Program-made: the position numbers and the translations under genes
The notes under the pieces: model-generated
Databases searched by the model: none
What the model saw: the letters and a program-made list of their open reading frames with translations, nothing else
Told to the model about the DNA's origin: nothing
Origin: Trichosphaerium sp. ATCC 40318
Taxonomy: Eukaryota; Discosea; Flabellinia; Trichosidae
Direction of reading: 5' to 3'
Assembly: GCA_038496445.1 (NCBI GenBank)
Contig: JALMLS010000265.1
Location: forward strand, 1 to 31,460
DNA length: 31,460 nt
Shown here: positions 1 to 10,908 of the stretch, piece after piece
Layout of the letters: each line of letters starts with the position of its first letter
How positions within the stretch are numbered: position 1 is the first letter of the stretch

Positions 1-1952
1 TCTATCTAAACGTACTGGTACATAGTATGCGATAATCATTGCAACAATGATCAATAGTATGAATCAACACACAGCTAGGCCAATGACCAAGTACTTCCAC
101 CAACCTGAACACGTGTTTTGATGCTCATAGCAACTGAGAATTTTGAAGATGTCTGTTTGATTGAAGATTCTACTTTTTTACAACTATCACTATGAACAAA
201 AAGTATATCTGAGAATCCATCTGTTGAATTAATACAACTGTACTCAAATAAAGTTCGCTCTGTGTCTTGTTTCTCATCCGTATGGACAACAAGTGTTCCA
301 GAAGGAGTAAAGCAACCTTTTAAAACAATGTGAAAGTATGAGTATGACGTTTCAATACCTGTAATGTTGACACGTCCTCCTTCACGAAAAGTGACCTTGT
401 GGTTTGTTGTGGAGTTGTAACTTCCATTAATTGCAATTGATCCGTTTATCTCAATAGTTAGTGGCAACCCAAAGGTTGTAGGACCACTCATTGGTGCAAT
501 TGTTTGGGGCTTTGTTGTGTGATTTTGCTGGCACTACAGTTGGACTCATACCGGTAGGAGGAGTAGGCGGTGCACTTGGCGTGTCTCGAAGAAGACTAAA
601 CTGAATTAGGACCACATAAAAATAACTGTTGTACGAATTTCGCTGTTGAACATTTGCGCCAACTATAGACACAGTAACATTGTTCGTGGAAATAACTGGA
701 CCATATCCGTTGTTAAAGTCAAAAAAGTAAAGTAAATCAGGATTCATTGTATTAGGAAGTATGCCAATTCAAGAAGCTCGTCATCTGATAGCTCCTTTTT
801 TAAAACAATTAAAAAATAGTGAAAAGGTTGTTGTTAGTACTTGTTCCAAATACTCAAGTTGTCAATGTCACCCTACAACAGTGGTTCAATAAGATATAAA
901 AGTTTAAAACAAATAACTTACAGAACCAAATCGAGCTACAGTACCATTACGTAGACAACCAATCACGAAATATCCTTTGTTGTTAAAGACTCATTAGTAT
1001 TAACTATTTTAAGGGATTGTGTACCTTGTCTGAGTGAGAGAGGGGATGTAAGCCGTATACACTTCTGACTACTGTGTTGTTTGATATTGTCTTTAGTGAA
1101 ATCTTATTTTTGGCTACATCACGTGAACAATAAACATAAATCTGTGTATTGGTCAGAACATATCCTTTACAATCTTACTTACCCATTCATTTGCAGGCAC
1201 TTGTGGGTGAATGGTTGAATCAAAGGTGTTAGGATATTGATCCCAAAAGCCATTGTTGAAAGTATCAAACGCAAGTTGCCGCTTGGATAGTGAGGGGAAG
1301 AAATTGCCAATGCTAAACATACTACCATTGTCATGACCTGTAAAGGATATTGTCGAAAAGATACTGTGTAGGTTGCAATCCGCGAAAGAACAGTCTCTAC
1401 TCACATTAGAATAGAAGAGATATCATTAAATATAAAAGGCAACGAACTTGTCAAAGTTTATCCAGGCGCCAACTGAAATTATAGAGTTGCTATTGAAGTC
1501 TTCGCCCTCAATAAGAATACCGCCATCCCCCATATCACCTGAAAAGTGCGCTGCCATACCGGCTGGATTGCCTTTTACTTCTAAAGAAAGAAGTCAGTTT
1601 CTGGCGTTAAACAAATAATTTATTTCAATACATACCACTGGTGCATACTGTTGCCATAAAAAACGTGACCACACACAAATACTTCAAAAACGACTGGCGT
1701 TCCCTGGAATACATTTATAATTATTCTGGAATGTATGTTGTTTCTTTTAGTGGTTGCTATGATGACAGTGTTTGAAGTGAATAGAATTGGAGTTGGCTTA
1801 ACAATTGTAGTGTTTGTTTTGTGAGCAACAAAGAACGCACAGCTCTTGGCGATGAAGTGATGAACAGGTTGATTCTTGCCTTGACAGTTTTTAAATATAT
1901 TTTCCAACAATGCGAATAAAACTAGCGTGAGAGTTCGTGTTGTCCAATGCAT
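1..1952 (-). CDS. LamG-domain single-pass membrane protein (may run past left edge)
   Basis: The start at 1952 gives a hydrophobic leader (TLTLVLFALLENIF) that looks like a signal peptide. Splicing out roughly 50-80 nt introns, for example after FYGN and after WINFD, joins exons into a laminin-G/concanavalin-like jelly roll. Its marks are GMAAHFSGDMGDGG, SIISVGAWIN, GHDNGSMFSIG and NEW-IYVYC (about 900-1700). A Pro/Thr-rich linker follows (TPSAPPTPPTG, near 550-590), then a beta-rich N-glycosylatable region (NGSIAINGSYNST), then a hydrophobic stretch starting WWKYLVIGLAVC near 60-110. By inference it is a surface receptor or adhesion protein with an outside LamG domain. A TGA codon at 64-66 interrupts the hydrophobic stretch. 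The last exons are uncertain, and the cytoplasmic tail, if any, lies beyond position 1. The LamG call rests on pattern, not on a database hit. Confidence 0.6.
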
Positions 1953-2136
1953 GTGCCAACATTAGCACAAGTACGGAACTTCTGGTAGTAGTTTATACAG
2001 CGTTTGGTGTCAACGTATTAAAAATACAACTCAACGTTTTAACAAGGCAACCAAAGTGAAAAATATTTCGGCAACTTTTGGGCAGTTTTGGGAGAAAACT
2101 CATGACATTTCATTTGCTATTCGTATTTGTTTTAAA

Positions 2137-3095
2137 ATGGCTAGACAACAAGTCTGTAAGGATAAGTATAATGCCACTTCATCATATATACGTACAACAC
2201 TATCAAATGAGCCATATCAAAGGTGGACAAGTATAAACTGGACAAAAACGCAAGTGAAGTTAAAAACGCTGCAATGGCTCAGAATAAACCTATTTTATGG
2301 AAATTGTTGTTGATTACTTTGAAAAACCAGAAACGGGAGTTTGTTGACTTGGAGGTATGGCCAAAAAACAATGTTTTTTTTTTTTTTTTTTTGCTGTGAT
2401 TTCGAAAAAAGGTAGAATCCTGCGAAGCGGGTTACTCTCTGATGAACGTGTTATTGATCGTATAAATAGAGGATTTATACCTTATGCTCTTAATGTAACA
2501 GATGGAAGTCATATGTTCCCTGTTAATGATATATCAGCAACTAAGGAGTTTCGTCGAATTCAAAAAATTCACCCTCATTTTAAAAAAGGATTCGCTAGCA
2601 TCTCCTTACTGTCACCTGATGGAAAGTATAAACTTGGTACTATCGATCCTGTTCGCGAAAATGTACGCCTATTTTTTTTTCTCCAAGTCACGTGATAAAT
2701 TAATCTTGTTGATTTCAAAAAAGATGGAGATGCAACTTTCCTATGCTGCTTTTGACGCTTGGGTTATAAAGTGTATGGCGAAATTTGAGCTTGTAAAACA
2801 AATGGAAGCGAAATTCCAATCCGGAAACATGGGGTGGTATGAAGGATATAGGGAAACTGACAAAGCAAGTACGTAAAACGCTTCTCAAAAACTTGAAATA
2901 TTGATTGTCGTGGTAGGGATTCGCAGAAGGCTTTGAGTGGTTTAGAAATTGTAGTGATTTATTGAAGCAATTAAAAGCAGCTAATACTACCGATGACGAT
3001 GTTATAGACATAGCTAATTGTGGCTTACTTGGTAAGCAATGTTGTTTGCAATAAACGACGACAAGTACTACTGTTTAATAGCACAACCGAAATGA
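2137..3095 (+). CDS. hypothetical protein, multi-exon, family not recognised
   Basis: A chain of short exons keeps one frame when GT-AG introns are removed: MARQQ, then VDKYKLDKNASEVKNAAMA, then ILRSGLLSDERVIDRINRGF ... SLLSPDGKYKLGTIDPVREN, then MEMQLSYAAFDAWVIKCMA, then KGFEWFRNCSDLLKQLK, ending near GCGLL. I place the intron before ILRSG at a phase-2 site; it contains a 17-T run. The product would be about 250 residues, soluble and mildly basic, with no signal peptide or membrane segment. I do not recognise a family. The 3' end is uncertain: acceptors at 3081 or a little downstream give different short tails. The next gene-like signal is the inverted repeat at 3529. Confidence 0.45.
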
Positions 3096-3528
3096 TGAGC
3101 TTGCTCCTCAACAACTAGACCAACAACTTGCCATGAAGGATGTGCACAAATCCCTTTTTTTGGGCCTGCACTACCTGACTTTTAAACTTGTTGTAAATTG
3201 TTTTTGAATTAATAAAGCACCTGTTCTTGGCTTTTTCATGCTCAAAATACTAAGCATTTTTATCATTAACTGATTGCTGTTACCTTTGTGTTCGAGTTTG
3301 AATAACAGCACTTCGAATTAGCACGTTTGCATGTCAAAGTTCAACAATGGCTTTTGACATAATACAACTTGGGTATATTTACAAAGTGAGCATTCTTTTG
3401 ATAAAGTGGTACTTGTTTATTCAAGTTAATTGACGAAATACCTTGCGACCTTATTGGGTCATAATGGCACGACCAAGGAAACTACCGTTCTGCAGACTTA
3501 TAAAAAGTAAAAACTGCTTTGATGCTGC
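3096..3528. other. stretch without recognisable gene
   Basis: A/T-rich sequence between the hypothetical gene and the inverted-repeat element. It contains AATAAAGC near 3210, a possible polyadenylation signal for the upstream gene. I see no conserved coding pattern on either strand. Confidence 0.4.
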
Positions 3529-3759
3529 TCAACGAAAGAACCATTCCTCTCAATCCGGCTACACAGTTAGTATGTCTCAAAAACGAAATAATCATGTGAA
3601 GTTCGTAAGGTAACCATAAAAATCGATGTGCGTTTTGTGGTGTCTGTTACAGTCATATCAGCATCATCGTAACTTTACAACCGTCTTTCTACGTTCCTGT
3701 TATTTCGTTTAGACGTACTAACGTTGTAGCCGGATTGAGAGGAATGGTACTTTCGTTGA
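3529..3759. mobile_element. MITE-like inverted-repeat element
   Basis: The left arm (3529-3592) begins TCAACGAAAGAACCATTCCT. The right arm (about 3694-3759) is its reverse complement with few changes; both share AACGAAAG, ACCATTCCTCTCAATCCGGC and ACGAAATAA. About 100 nt separate the arms. There is no coding capacity. The size (about 230 bp) and structure fit a miniature inverted-repeat transposable element, although a locus for a long hairpin RNA is also possible. I could not define a target-site duplication. Confidence 0.6.
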
Positions 3760-3905
3760 CCAACAAATACAAGAAAACGAAGGTGTATCAATTCTGGCAC
3801 AAAGTATTATTAGACTTTTCTAATTGACCTAACATGACAAACTGTTTTAGAGTCCGATCATCGTAGCAAAATGAATAAAAAAGACAGCATCTATCCGAAC
3901 AAGGG

Positions 3906-4770
3906 GTAATAGACCTTATTTCACTTCCAACTGAAATGCTAGTGCATATTCTCAAACAAGGTATACACTTCGCGCAGGGCAAACATGCCACGTGTTACAT
4001 GAAATTATCCACAAACACATTGGATATGGTAGAATGCGGATTAGAAGAGAAAAAGAAGCAAAGATCCTGCTGGTAGTCCATTACTTCGGAATACAACAAT
4101 TGAATTGAGCCATTGGCTACAAATGACGGACGACTGTGTGAAGTACTTGGCAGGTGTACATGAGATTGATTTATCGGGTACAAATGTAACAGAAAGGCTT
4201 GAAGGTGTTGGGAGGCGTGCGCACAATTATCTTGCCAGAATGTGACTTAATACAGATGAGGGCATCAAGGTGTTAGCAGGCGTACAATACATTGATTTAT
4301 CAGGTACAAATGTAACAGATGAAGGTGTGAAGCTATTGGCAGGTGTACATGAGATTGATTTACAGCTACAACAATAACAGATTAAGTTTGAGAGCACTTG
4401 CAGGTGTACACACAATCTATGTTGAGGAATGCAACTCAATAAAAAATGAGGGTCTAAAATTGGAGGGTGCACACCTATTCACTTTCATGGCTGTGAACTG
4501 ATAACAGATGAAGGTAATGCATTCGTAGGCAAAATGTGTACAAGTAGCATGAAAAGGGCCGTAGACTCATTAAGGTAGAAATGCTATCCCCCACAAAAAG
4601 AGCAATGACGCCAGTGTATTTGAATTACAAAGTTAATTGAATATGGAAATGCTGTTGAGAGAATTTTGAAGCAAAATCTCTAAGTCAACCTGATCTTGAT
4701 TGAATAGATACCAAATGTAACTGATGAAGTACTTGAAGGTACATGGGAAGCGTACCATAATAACTTGAGA
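3906..4770 (+). pseudogene. decayed F-box/leucine-rich-repeat gene
   Basis: At 3906 an open stretch reads VIDLISLPTEMLVHILKQG, a good match to the F-box core (LPxEhhhxIL). From about 4110 short LRR units follow, such as DDCVKYLAGVHEIDLSGTNV, DEGIKVLAGVQYIDLSGTNV and DEGVKLLAGVHEIDL. They continue in shifted frames (LRALAGVHTIYVEECNS near 4390, TDEGNAFVG near 4505, NVTDEVLEGTWEAYHNN near 4715). Stops and frame changes fall inside repeat units where splicing cannot rescue them, so this is a relic and not an intron-bearing gene. F-box/LRR proteins are usually substrate adaptors of SCF ubiquitin ligases. A matching fragment sits at 6437-6600, beyond the DUF2306 gene. Confidence 0.7.
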
Positions 4771-5328
4771 ATAGTGACTTAATAATTAACAAGTACTACA
4801 GACAAACAACATATTTTAAACACCTACTACATTTCCTCTTGAGATATAGTCTTTTGTAAATGGTGTACAGAGAGTGCAAGGAATGGTATAATGGCCACTA
4901 GGTGAATTCAAGGAGGCAATAAAATTGGAGCCTGATATGTTAAATACAAAAAAGAAGGAATACAAGGAGTGGCGAAACTAGAGCTCTAAGCAAACGGTTT
5001 CTACTTAACCGGTTATGGCAATTCGCAGTACTTTTATTGAGTTGATTTTCGCTACAGTTTATGTCCAACGCTGTTCAGTACATTATTCTACTGAATCATA
5101 GTTGTTAAGAAGTCAAGGTAACCGGCTTGTAACCTGAAAAGTAAGGCCTCTTGGCGCAACAACAAGCCCTATACAAAAAGATGCGTGACACCATGACAAG
5201 AAGGATGACAGAAGCTTGGTAAAGTAATAAGCATTGATAAAATCACGTAGTACAAGCTCAGTAAAGTCAAGTGTGAAAATGGTAGACCTGATGTCAATCC
5301 ATAAAAACTCGACCCCGAAACATTAGCC
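4771..5328. other. stretch without recognisable gene (decayed sequence and DUF2306 copy 1 upstream region)
   Basis: No open frame longer than a few dozen codons and no repeat that I recognise. It lies between the LRR relic and the start codon of DUF2306 copy 1, so it probably holds further decayed sequence plus the promoter of that gene. Confidence 0.35.
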
Positions 5329-6341
5329 ATGAAGGTGCTGTATGTACTGACTTCAGTTGGATTGGCTTTACACTGTATATGGACTTTATCAAACTCTTAC
5401 CGTTTCGCGATCGGCAACCCTAACATGGTTCTACAATCATTTGAGGTAATAAAAACAATAAGCTTGAGAGCTAAAGACGTTTTTTATCTAATCTAAGTGT
5501 AGCCATTGTTAAAGGGTTTAGGACACAACATATCAGATCAGCACGTGATTTTTACGCCCATGTGACGTTTTAGCTTCGATTTTGTAGGTATTTGGAACGT
5601 GTAGCAAAGGAGAGAATAAACTACCATGAAACGTCATCAAAGTATATCATAGACCCTCATATCCATTTTGGAACAATCTTTGGTGAGTTTTGCTAACGTA
5701 TCACGTGATTCATTTTTAATATTTTCTCAAAAAGGCGTGATTGCACTTTTTCAATTCTCAAAACGTGTTCGACAGAAGTACCCCACATTCCACAGATTAT
5801 GTGGTTGTATCCTCCCGCTTTTTCTTTTTTGTTTCCTTTCATATTTGTTGCCAATGTTTTGCCTTAACGTATTCCAGTTCTTTACTACTTTATCGGTGCT
5901 TTCTTATGCGTCACTGGTGTTATGCTAGCTTTAAATACTGAACATGATGCTCACATACCTATTACGTCTATTATAGTTGCAGTCAGGTATTTTTACTGCA
6001 TGACAAAGGCCTACATTGCAGCAACAAACAAACGGTTTTCATCTCATTACATGTGGAATTTAAGGTCTTTGGGTTGCATCCTCTTCTCCATAATGCAAAG
6101 ACCTGCTCACATCTTGATACCAATATTTGTTAATATGGATGAGGTACACTAGGTATGTTAAAACAAGATTACTAACGAGATGTGCTAGCATCCAGGTTTG
6201 AGAAACTGGGACATTGTTTTTGGTCTTTCCTTTTGGATGTCTCTTATCGTTTGCTATGTCGGCACTGAACGTTACATAACCTACATCTTTCCAAAAAATA
6301 CTTCTACAAGACCAAACAAAGCTGTAGTAAAACTTGAATAA
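5329..6341 (+). CDS. DUF2306-type multi-pass membrane protein, copy 1
   Basis: The start is ATG at 5329 (MKVLYVLTSVGLALHC, first membrane segment). Exons join as ...NPNMVLQSFE / YLERVAKERINYHETSSKYI / DPHIHFGTIF / GVIALFQFSKRVRQKYPTFHR / VLYYFIGAFLCVTGVMLAL ... / HPGLRNWDIVFGLSFWMSL, ending KAVVKLE-stop. The order of motifs fits the DUF2306 family as I know it: a His-bearing helix, then QF-x(2)-RVRxKYPxxHR, then GVMLALNTE, then AYIAATNKRFSSHYMWNLRS and QRP. About six membrane segments are visible. The family's function is unknown to me. The stop codon lies inside AATAAA (6337-6342), a likely polyadenylation signal. Introns are about 45-145 nt; two contain CACGTGAT. A nearly identical inverted copy lies at 16236-17254. 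The gene is flanked on both sides by LRR remnants. Confidence 0.75.
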
Positions 6342-6436
6342 AACGTAGTTGACAAGATCTTACTTTCACAATACTTTACCTAAACAATGCTCAGTTTAGT
6401 ACGTAATATCCTAATATGTTGCCAACAAAATTCCAC

Positions 6437-6600
6437 TTAAGTAACTGATGTCGGTGTTAAAGCGTTGAAAGGCGTTCATACTATTTTCCTTGATTACACT
6501 GCTGTAACAGATGAAGGCATTAAAATTGTTTCTGGTGTTCATACAATAGACGCTGCAAATACTTCATCACAGATGAAGGTATTCCCAAATGGCTGAACGG
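6437..6600 (+). pseudogene. LRR fragment matching the decayed F-box/LRR gene
   Basis: Reads VTDVGVKALKGVHTIFLDYT, VTDEGIKIVSGVHTIDA and a degenerate unit ending at a stop near 6596. This is the same repeat type (VTDEGVK-x-LAGVH-x-IDL) as at 4110-4560. It is separated from that block by DUF2306 copy 1, about 1.7 kb away on the same strand. It is best read as the tail of the same ancestral LRR gene, or as a second relic. Confidence 0.65.
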
Positions 6601-6680
6601 AACTCACAATCTCATTCATTAATAAACAAACAAATATACAGGACCTTTGACTTTCTACTTTATGTACATATGTTACAATC

Positions 6681-9600
6681 TCACAATTGCTTGTGTTCTA
6701 TCTGTTGAGCATACTCCATTTTAAGTGCTTCAAAAGCCACAGGAGGTCCTCCTTGACCAGGACGATAAGCTCCATTCTTTTCTCTCTTTGGCTCAAGGTC
6801 TTTTGAGCGTACCATAGCCGCTTGTGTATCCATACCTCTAATCAAATAGTAAGTCTCTGCAGAGCCAAATTTTCTTCAAAAAAAAGAAGAAAAAAAGAAG
6901 AAAAAATGTGTTTCATACCTTGAAGCCGTCAAGATGATCAAGAAGCTTGATTTTGAGTTGATTTTATATGTCTTCTCTTCATTAAACCGTAGCGTACTCG
7001 AAAGCACCTTTGTTATCATTGTCCATCGATGAAAGTTCTCTTTAACAATATCATAACATTTATTAGGGCAATTGTTTCTTTTAAAAGCTTCAGCAATCAT
7101 TTTCAAGTCAACAAGAACTGAGCCCATATAAGGTAAACAAGGACCTTTAGTGTTAGATAATGCGGTTCTATAGTTTTTATAGTTTTGAGATAAATCAAAT
7201 AAATCCATAAAACCAATAAAGAGCTGTTGTCTCTGAACAGAAACACGCTAAAACAAGAGAATAAGAAAAAAATGAAACTTCTATCTTTTTCTCAGAAAAA
7301 AAACAATCAACGTTTGGATTTTTTTGTTGTTGTTTCAGCACTAAACGTACAGCCCATGTCTTGTGTAGCCTCCAAACAGCAACTGAAGTAAGAACAAAAA
7401 CAAAGCTCATAGCACCATCAAAGTTGTTCAGTGCAACAAGTTCCTAAAGGAAGTTAACACTACAAAAAAAAATTCCGAACGGACAAAAAAAAACTCGACA
7501 TTTTTGGTCGTCCATCCGTACCTGCGTTATATCAATGAACTTTTCTACAGTCTTTGCACGTTTCCTCTCACTGCTATCCTTTTGAAGCAATAAACTTGTA
7601 AATAGTTGTGTAATATGATTCCCAAGTGCAATAAACTCCAAAAGGTTGGGGCTATTCTTAGACTTGGTTTCTTCTTTTAACCAAGCACGGTCAAGCAATT
7701 CCAACGCTGCAATTTTCTACCACAAAATAAGTACCGCTACACGCTAACTTGACTTTTTTGTTGCTGTTACGCTAAATGCTCCAAACACAATACAATCATT
7801 TTAGTTACCTTGTACAAATTAACTTGGCACACTGTGATCTGCTCCGCAATATCTTTTGGGTCCATGTCTAAAATCTTCTTTCTCTTCCAAGAGTGAGTCT
7901 TTTGTGTGTGAGAAACACTAGATGTAAGAGACATTGATTTAGTCATCTTAATCATAGTACTACGAATCTACAAAAACAACAAAATGAGCCCAAAGGCATA
8001 TTTAAAAGAGCGCAGCAGACTTCAAGATCGTACTTTCTTAGTAAGGTGAGTTTGAAGACGTTCTGCCATTTGAGGAACAGCCTTCTTATATTGGAACATA
8101 AGAAAGTACTGGTACCTCGCTGTGAGGTCAGGATCTTCCTATAAAAGAGTGTCAAACTAAAGGCATCACAACTTCGCGTAAAGCCAAAGAAAAGATTTGA
8201 CCCGAGTACCTTAAAATCAAAAAAGAAATTCGTCACCCATTCGTGAAGGAAGCTAAAAATCCGTTTTCCAACGGTAGGATCATCATGTTTACTCAGCGTC
8301 TTTGATATATGCTCAATAACGTCCTGAGGCATTAAATACTCTCTGTAGTTATACAGAAACACATTAATTTGACTACAAGACTTCTCGTCCACAACGTCAA
8401 TACCATCATAGTCCTCAGGTACGCCTATAAACCCGACCTTTCGTAAGCAAACGTTCGTTGAGAAAACGACGTACCAGCAAAGTAGCGATCGAGAACGTCT
8501 AAAATACTTGATTGGGTAACACCTCCTCTAGGAAGTTTTGCTCCAGCACGCGTTAAAGGATGTAAATGAACTCTGAAAAAGAATGATGAGTAAAAAATAC
8601 TCCAACTACGTGGAATTCAACACAAATAAAACTACTAAAAAGCACCTGCTGTAAGTGTCCAATAGCTTGTCAAGCGTACGATACGTAGTACCAAGATAGC
8701 TATATGATTGCTTTCCGACACTTAATCGCCGTTTCACAGCTTTACTAACTATCCCATGCTTGCGTTTGACGCTCAGAGAGTACGCTGGAGCGTTATTATC
8801 AAAGCTCATAAAATAGGTACCCTAAAACGATAAGTTAGGTATTAATAGGCTATTAATCCTCAAAGAGTACCTCAGGAGCATCCTTCAGGAGCGTTTTAGT
8901 TTCCCTTTCGCTTACGTTCCCAAGAAAAAATCTAAAAAGCCGTCAGAAGCCACCAGAAGCGGTTTGAAAATCATAAAACCATTATCATCAATAAAACTAA
9001 ACTCATACCTCTGCCGTGCAACATCGCCAACAAAAGGCGTCTTACAATTTTCTGCATTAAGTGCTAAGTAGCCTGCAACAGAAGCAAACGTCTGTTCTCT
9101 ATTTACAAAAAAATTAACAAAGTTCCGCGTGAATTTGACTTTTTGGCCTTTTTAGTCGTACCGATGCGTTTTGAGCAAAGTGAAGCCGCAAGAGGAAAGG
9201 CGCAGCCATACAGTTTTGACTTGACTTATTATTTGTTTCTCGTCTTCCACTCGAGCTACGTAATCAACGAAAACGTAACCGGGCATGTTCAAAGAAAATC
9301 TAACAATAAAAGTGCCAATTTCTTGATCACTTAGGTGTCTATACGCTTCTTTATGCGTCATACATCCATAAAACCTATTGAATATGTCAGAAACGCTGAT
9401 TTTAGCCTTTTTTTAAACCAAAGTACCAGTTTCGTTCAGTCATAGTTTTTACTCTATGTAAACAGTTCCTGAGTGGTCCAAAAACCTTTAGAACTATTAA
9501 TTATGCTATTTTGATGAATACTAGTTTTACCCTCGTAAATGTAGCAAATGCATAAATAGTCACTGATTTGTTAGTTGCACCTAATAAATGGCGCATAAAT

Positions 9601-9991
9601 TGTTTTTGATCTGCTGTAATTGAGTTTTTCCCTTTTGTTCTCAAGTGATCCAAAGAATGATTGCTCATCATAGACCAGAATGGTCCCCAAGGTAAATAAT
9701 ACGACTGTAGATGACAATCATTAACTTATAAATAACACGCGGTAAATAAAGCCTAAAAGCACCAAATCGCACCTCTGCGCCAATATTATTGGCCCAAAAA
9801 TCTCTTGCGCCTTTTCCAGGGAGTAATGTGCGAAATATAATATTAAGAGCTTCTCTATCAGCAGTTCTACTCCTCACATTACGCTTCTCGCTTGAGTTCT
9901 TCTTTAGTTTTGGTTTTATAGCTTTTTTAACACCTAAACTGCGAGCGCGCCTACGCCTGGGCTCGCTAAGCCCTGGGCTGGCCGGACGCAT
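6681..9991 (-). CDS. Cbl-like EF/SH2 - SH2 - RasGEF_N - RasGEF signalling protein
   Basis: Spliced by hand from ATG at 9991 to TGA at 6681-6683: about 825 residues, 12 or more exons. Residues 1-60 are basic (SEPRRRRARSLGVKKAIKPK). About 60-145 resembles the EF-hand part of the Cbl TKB module (ARDFWANNIG ... LPWGPFWSMM ... VTIYAFATFTRVFGPL). About 155-250 is an SH2 domain (FYGCMTHKEAYRHL, GTFIVRFSLN with the FLVR Arg, VAGYL). About 255-340 is a second SH2-like fold (FFLGNVSERETKTLL, GTYFMSFDN, YSLSVKRK) in which that Arg is absent. About 385-450 is RasGEF_N (INVFLYNYREYLMPQDVIEH, HEWVTNFFFDF). About 505-755 is RasGEF (ILDMDPKDIAEQIT, SPNLLEFIALGNHITQ, LNNFDGAM, NYKNYRTALS, GPCLPYMGSVLVDL). It should bind phosphotyrosine proteins and load GTP on a Ras-type GTPase. 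The domain order is read directly; the TKB likeness is the less certain part. Confidence 0.8.
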
Positions 9992-10308
9992 TACGCGTGA
10001 ATACTTTTCCGTTGTATGGATGTGTTATGAAGAGGTGCGGCCCAGAATAGATCAAAAAAGTGATAAGCAACGAGTTTTTCTGACTAAGTATTAAATGATC
10101 TTTAAAAGTACTACTTAAATACACAAGACCAAATAACAAGCGTAAACGAAGTGTTTGCAGTGGTTTTAGTTTTTTTCGAAAACCACAGTATTTCTTAAAT
10201 GGTAGTAAACTTCCTAGTTATCCTCTAAAAAGAATGTAGGAGTTTATAGAGTTGTTGTGGATATGGTTGTGTTAATTAGTATTGGTGTTTGAGCCATAAC
10301 AACCCGTT

Positions 10309-10453
10309 TTAGTTTATATTCTGAATGAGAAAAAGAAGGAGCTAGATTTATCCTCTGACGCCTCAGTCACAAGGGTGCATGCTCTTGAGCGTATTAACAA
10401 GTTTAACAACGAGAAAAAACCGACAGAAAATGGTATCCGCTCTGTGCAACCAT
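10309..10453 (+). CDS. possible last exon of an unrecognised gene
   Basis: After a CCCGTTTTAG acceptor-like site the sequence stays open through LNEKKKELDLSSDASVTRVH and continues to IRSVQP-stop at 10451-10453. The composition (charged, coil-like) looks coding. Upstream, near 10185-10240, a short open stretch (KPQYFLNGSKLPSYPLKRM) could be an earlier exon, but I could not find a phase-consistent junction or a start codon. The rest of 9992-10309 shows nothing recognisable. Confidence 0.3.
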
Positions 10454-10610
10454 AGGATTCTCTTTTGTAGTCAGTAAATACCAAATACCGTCATTACTGC
10501 AGTAGCCTCAAACACAAAAGAATTTCTTATAATAGGTATGTCAGAATGTTCGTCGTATAACTTCTTTCGTATTGAATATACTCCACAAGGCGAAGTTTCA
10601 ATTGTTTGTC

Positions 10611-10646
10611 CGAAAGTGAGACTGTTTTATTTTTAGCTCACTTTCG
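10611..10646. repeat. perfect 10-bp stem-loop
   Basis: CGAAAGTGAG at 10611-10620 and its exact reverse complement CTCACTTTCG at 10637-10646, with a 16-nt T-rich loop. It lies downstream of the orphan exon and upstream of the foldback element. It could be an RNA hairpin or a short transposon footprint. Function unknown. Confidence 0.5.
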
Positions 10647-10908
10647 AAAATATTGTGCAACTTAATAAAATACTCAGGTACTAGAACTGAACCAAACTAC
10701 CGTAGGCTTTTCAATAATAGCATGTGACTCCAGTTTTGCAAAGTAAGTCGCAAGCATGTGTCTTAACGCCACGTGATATAAACATATCTTGCCGTCCCTT
10801 TTTCACATGTAATCCCAGGTATAGTGATGACTGACTTTGCCAACACAACCAATAACGACGGTAGATCCAATATTTGCGTAGTCGTCTTGTCTTAATTTTC
10901 TTTGTCTG

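Noticed and set aside
3788-4472. Several Ser/Pro-rich minus-strand open frames
   Set aside because: They are the antisense of the F-box/LRR relic; repetition of the LRR units keeps them open.
9143-10094. Plus-strand frames over the SH2 gene
   Set aside because: They lie opposite well-supported exons and show no conserved motif.
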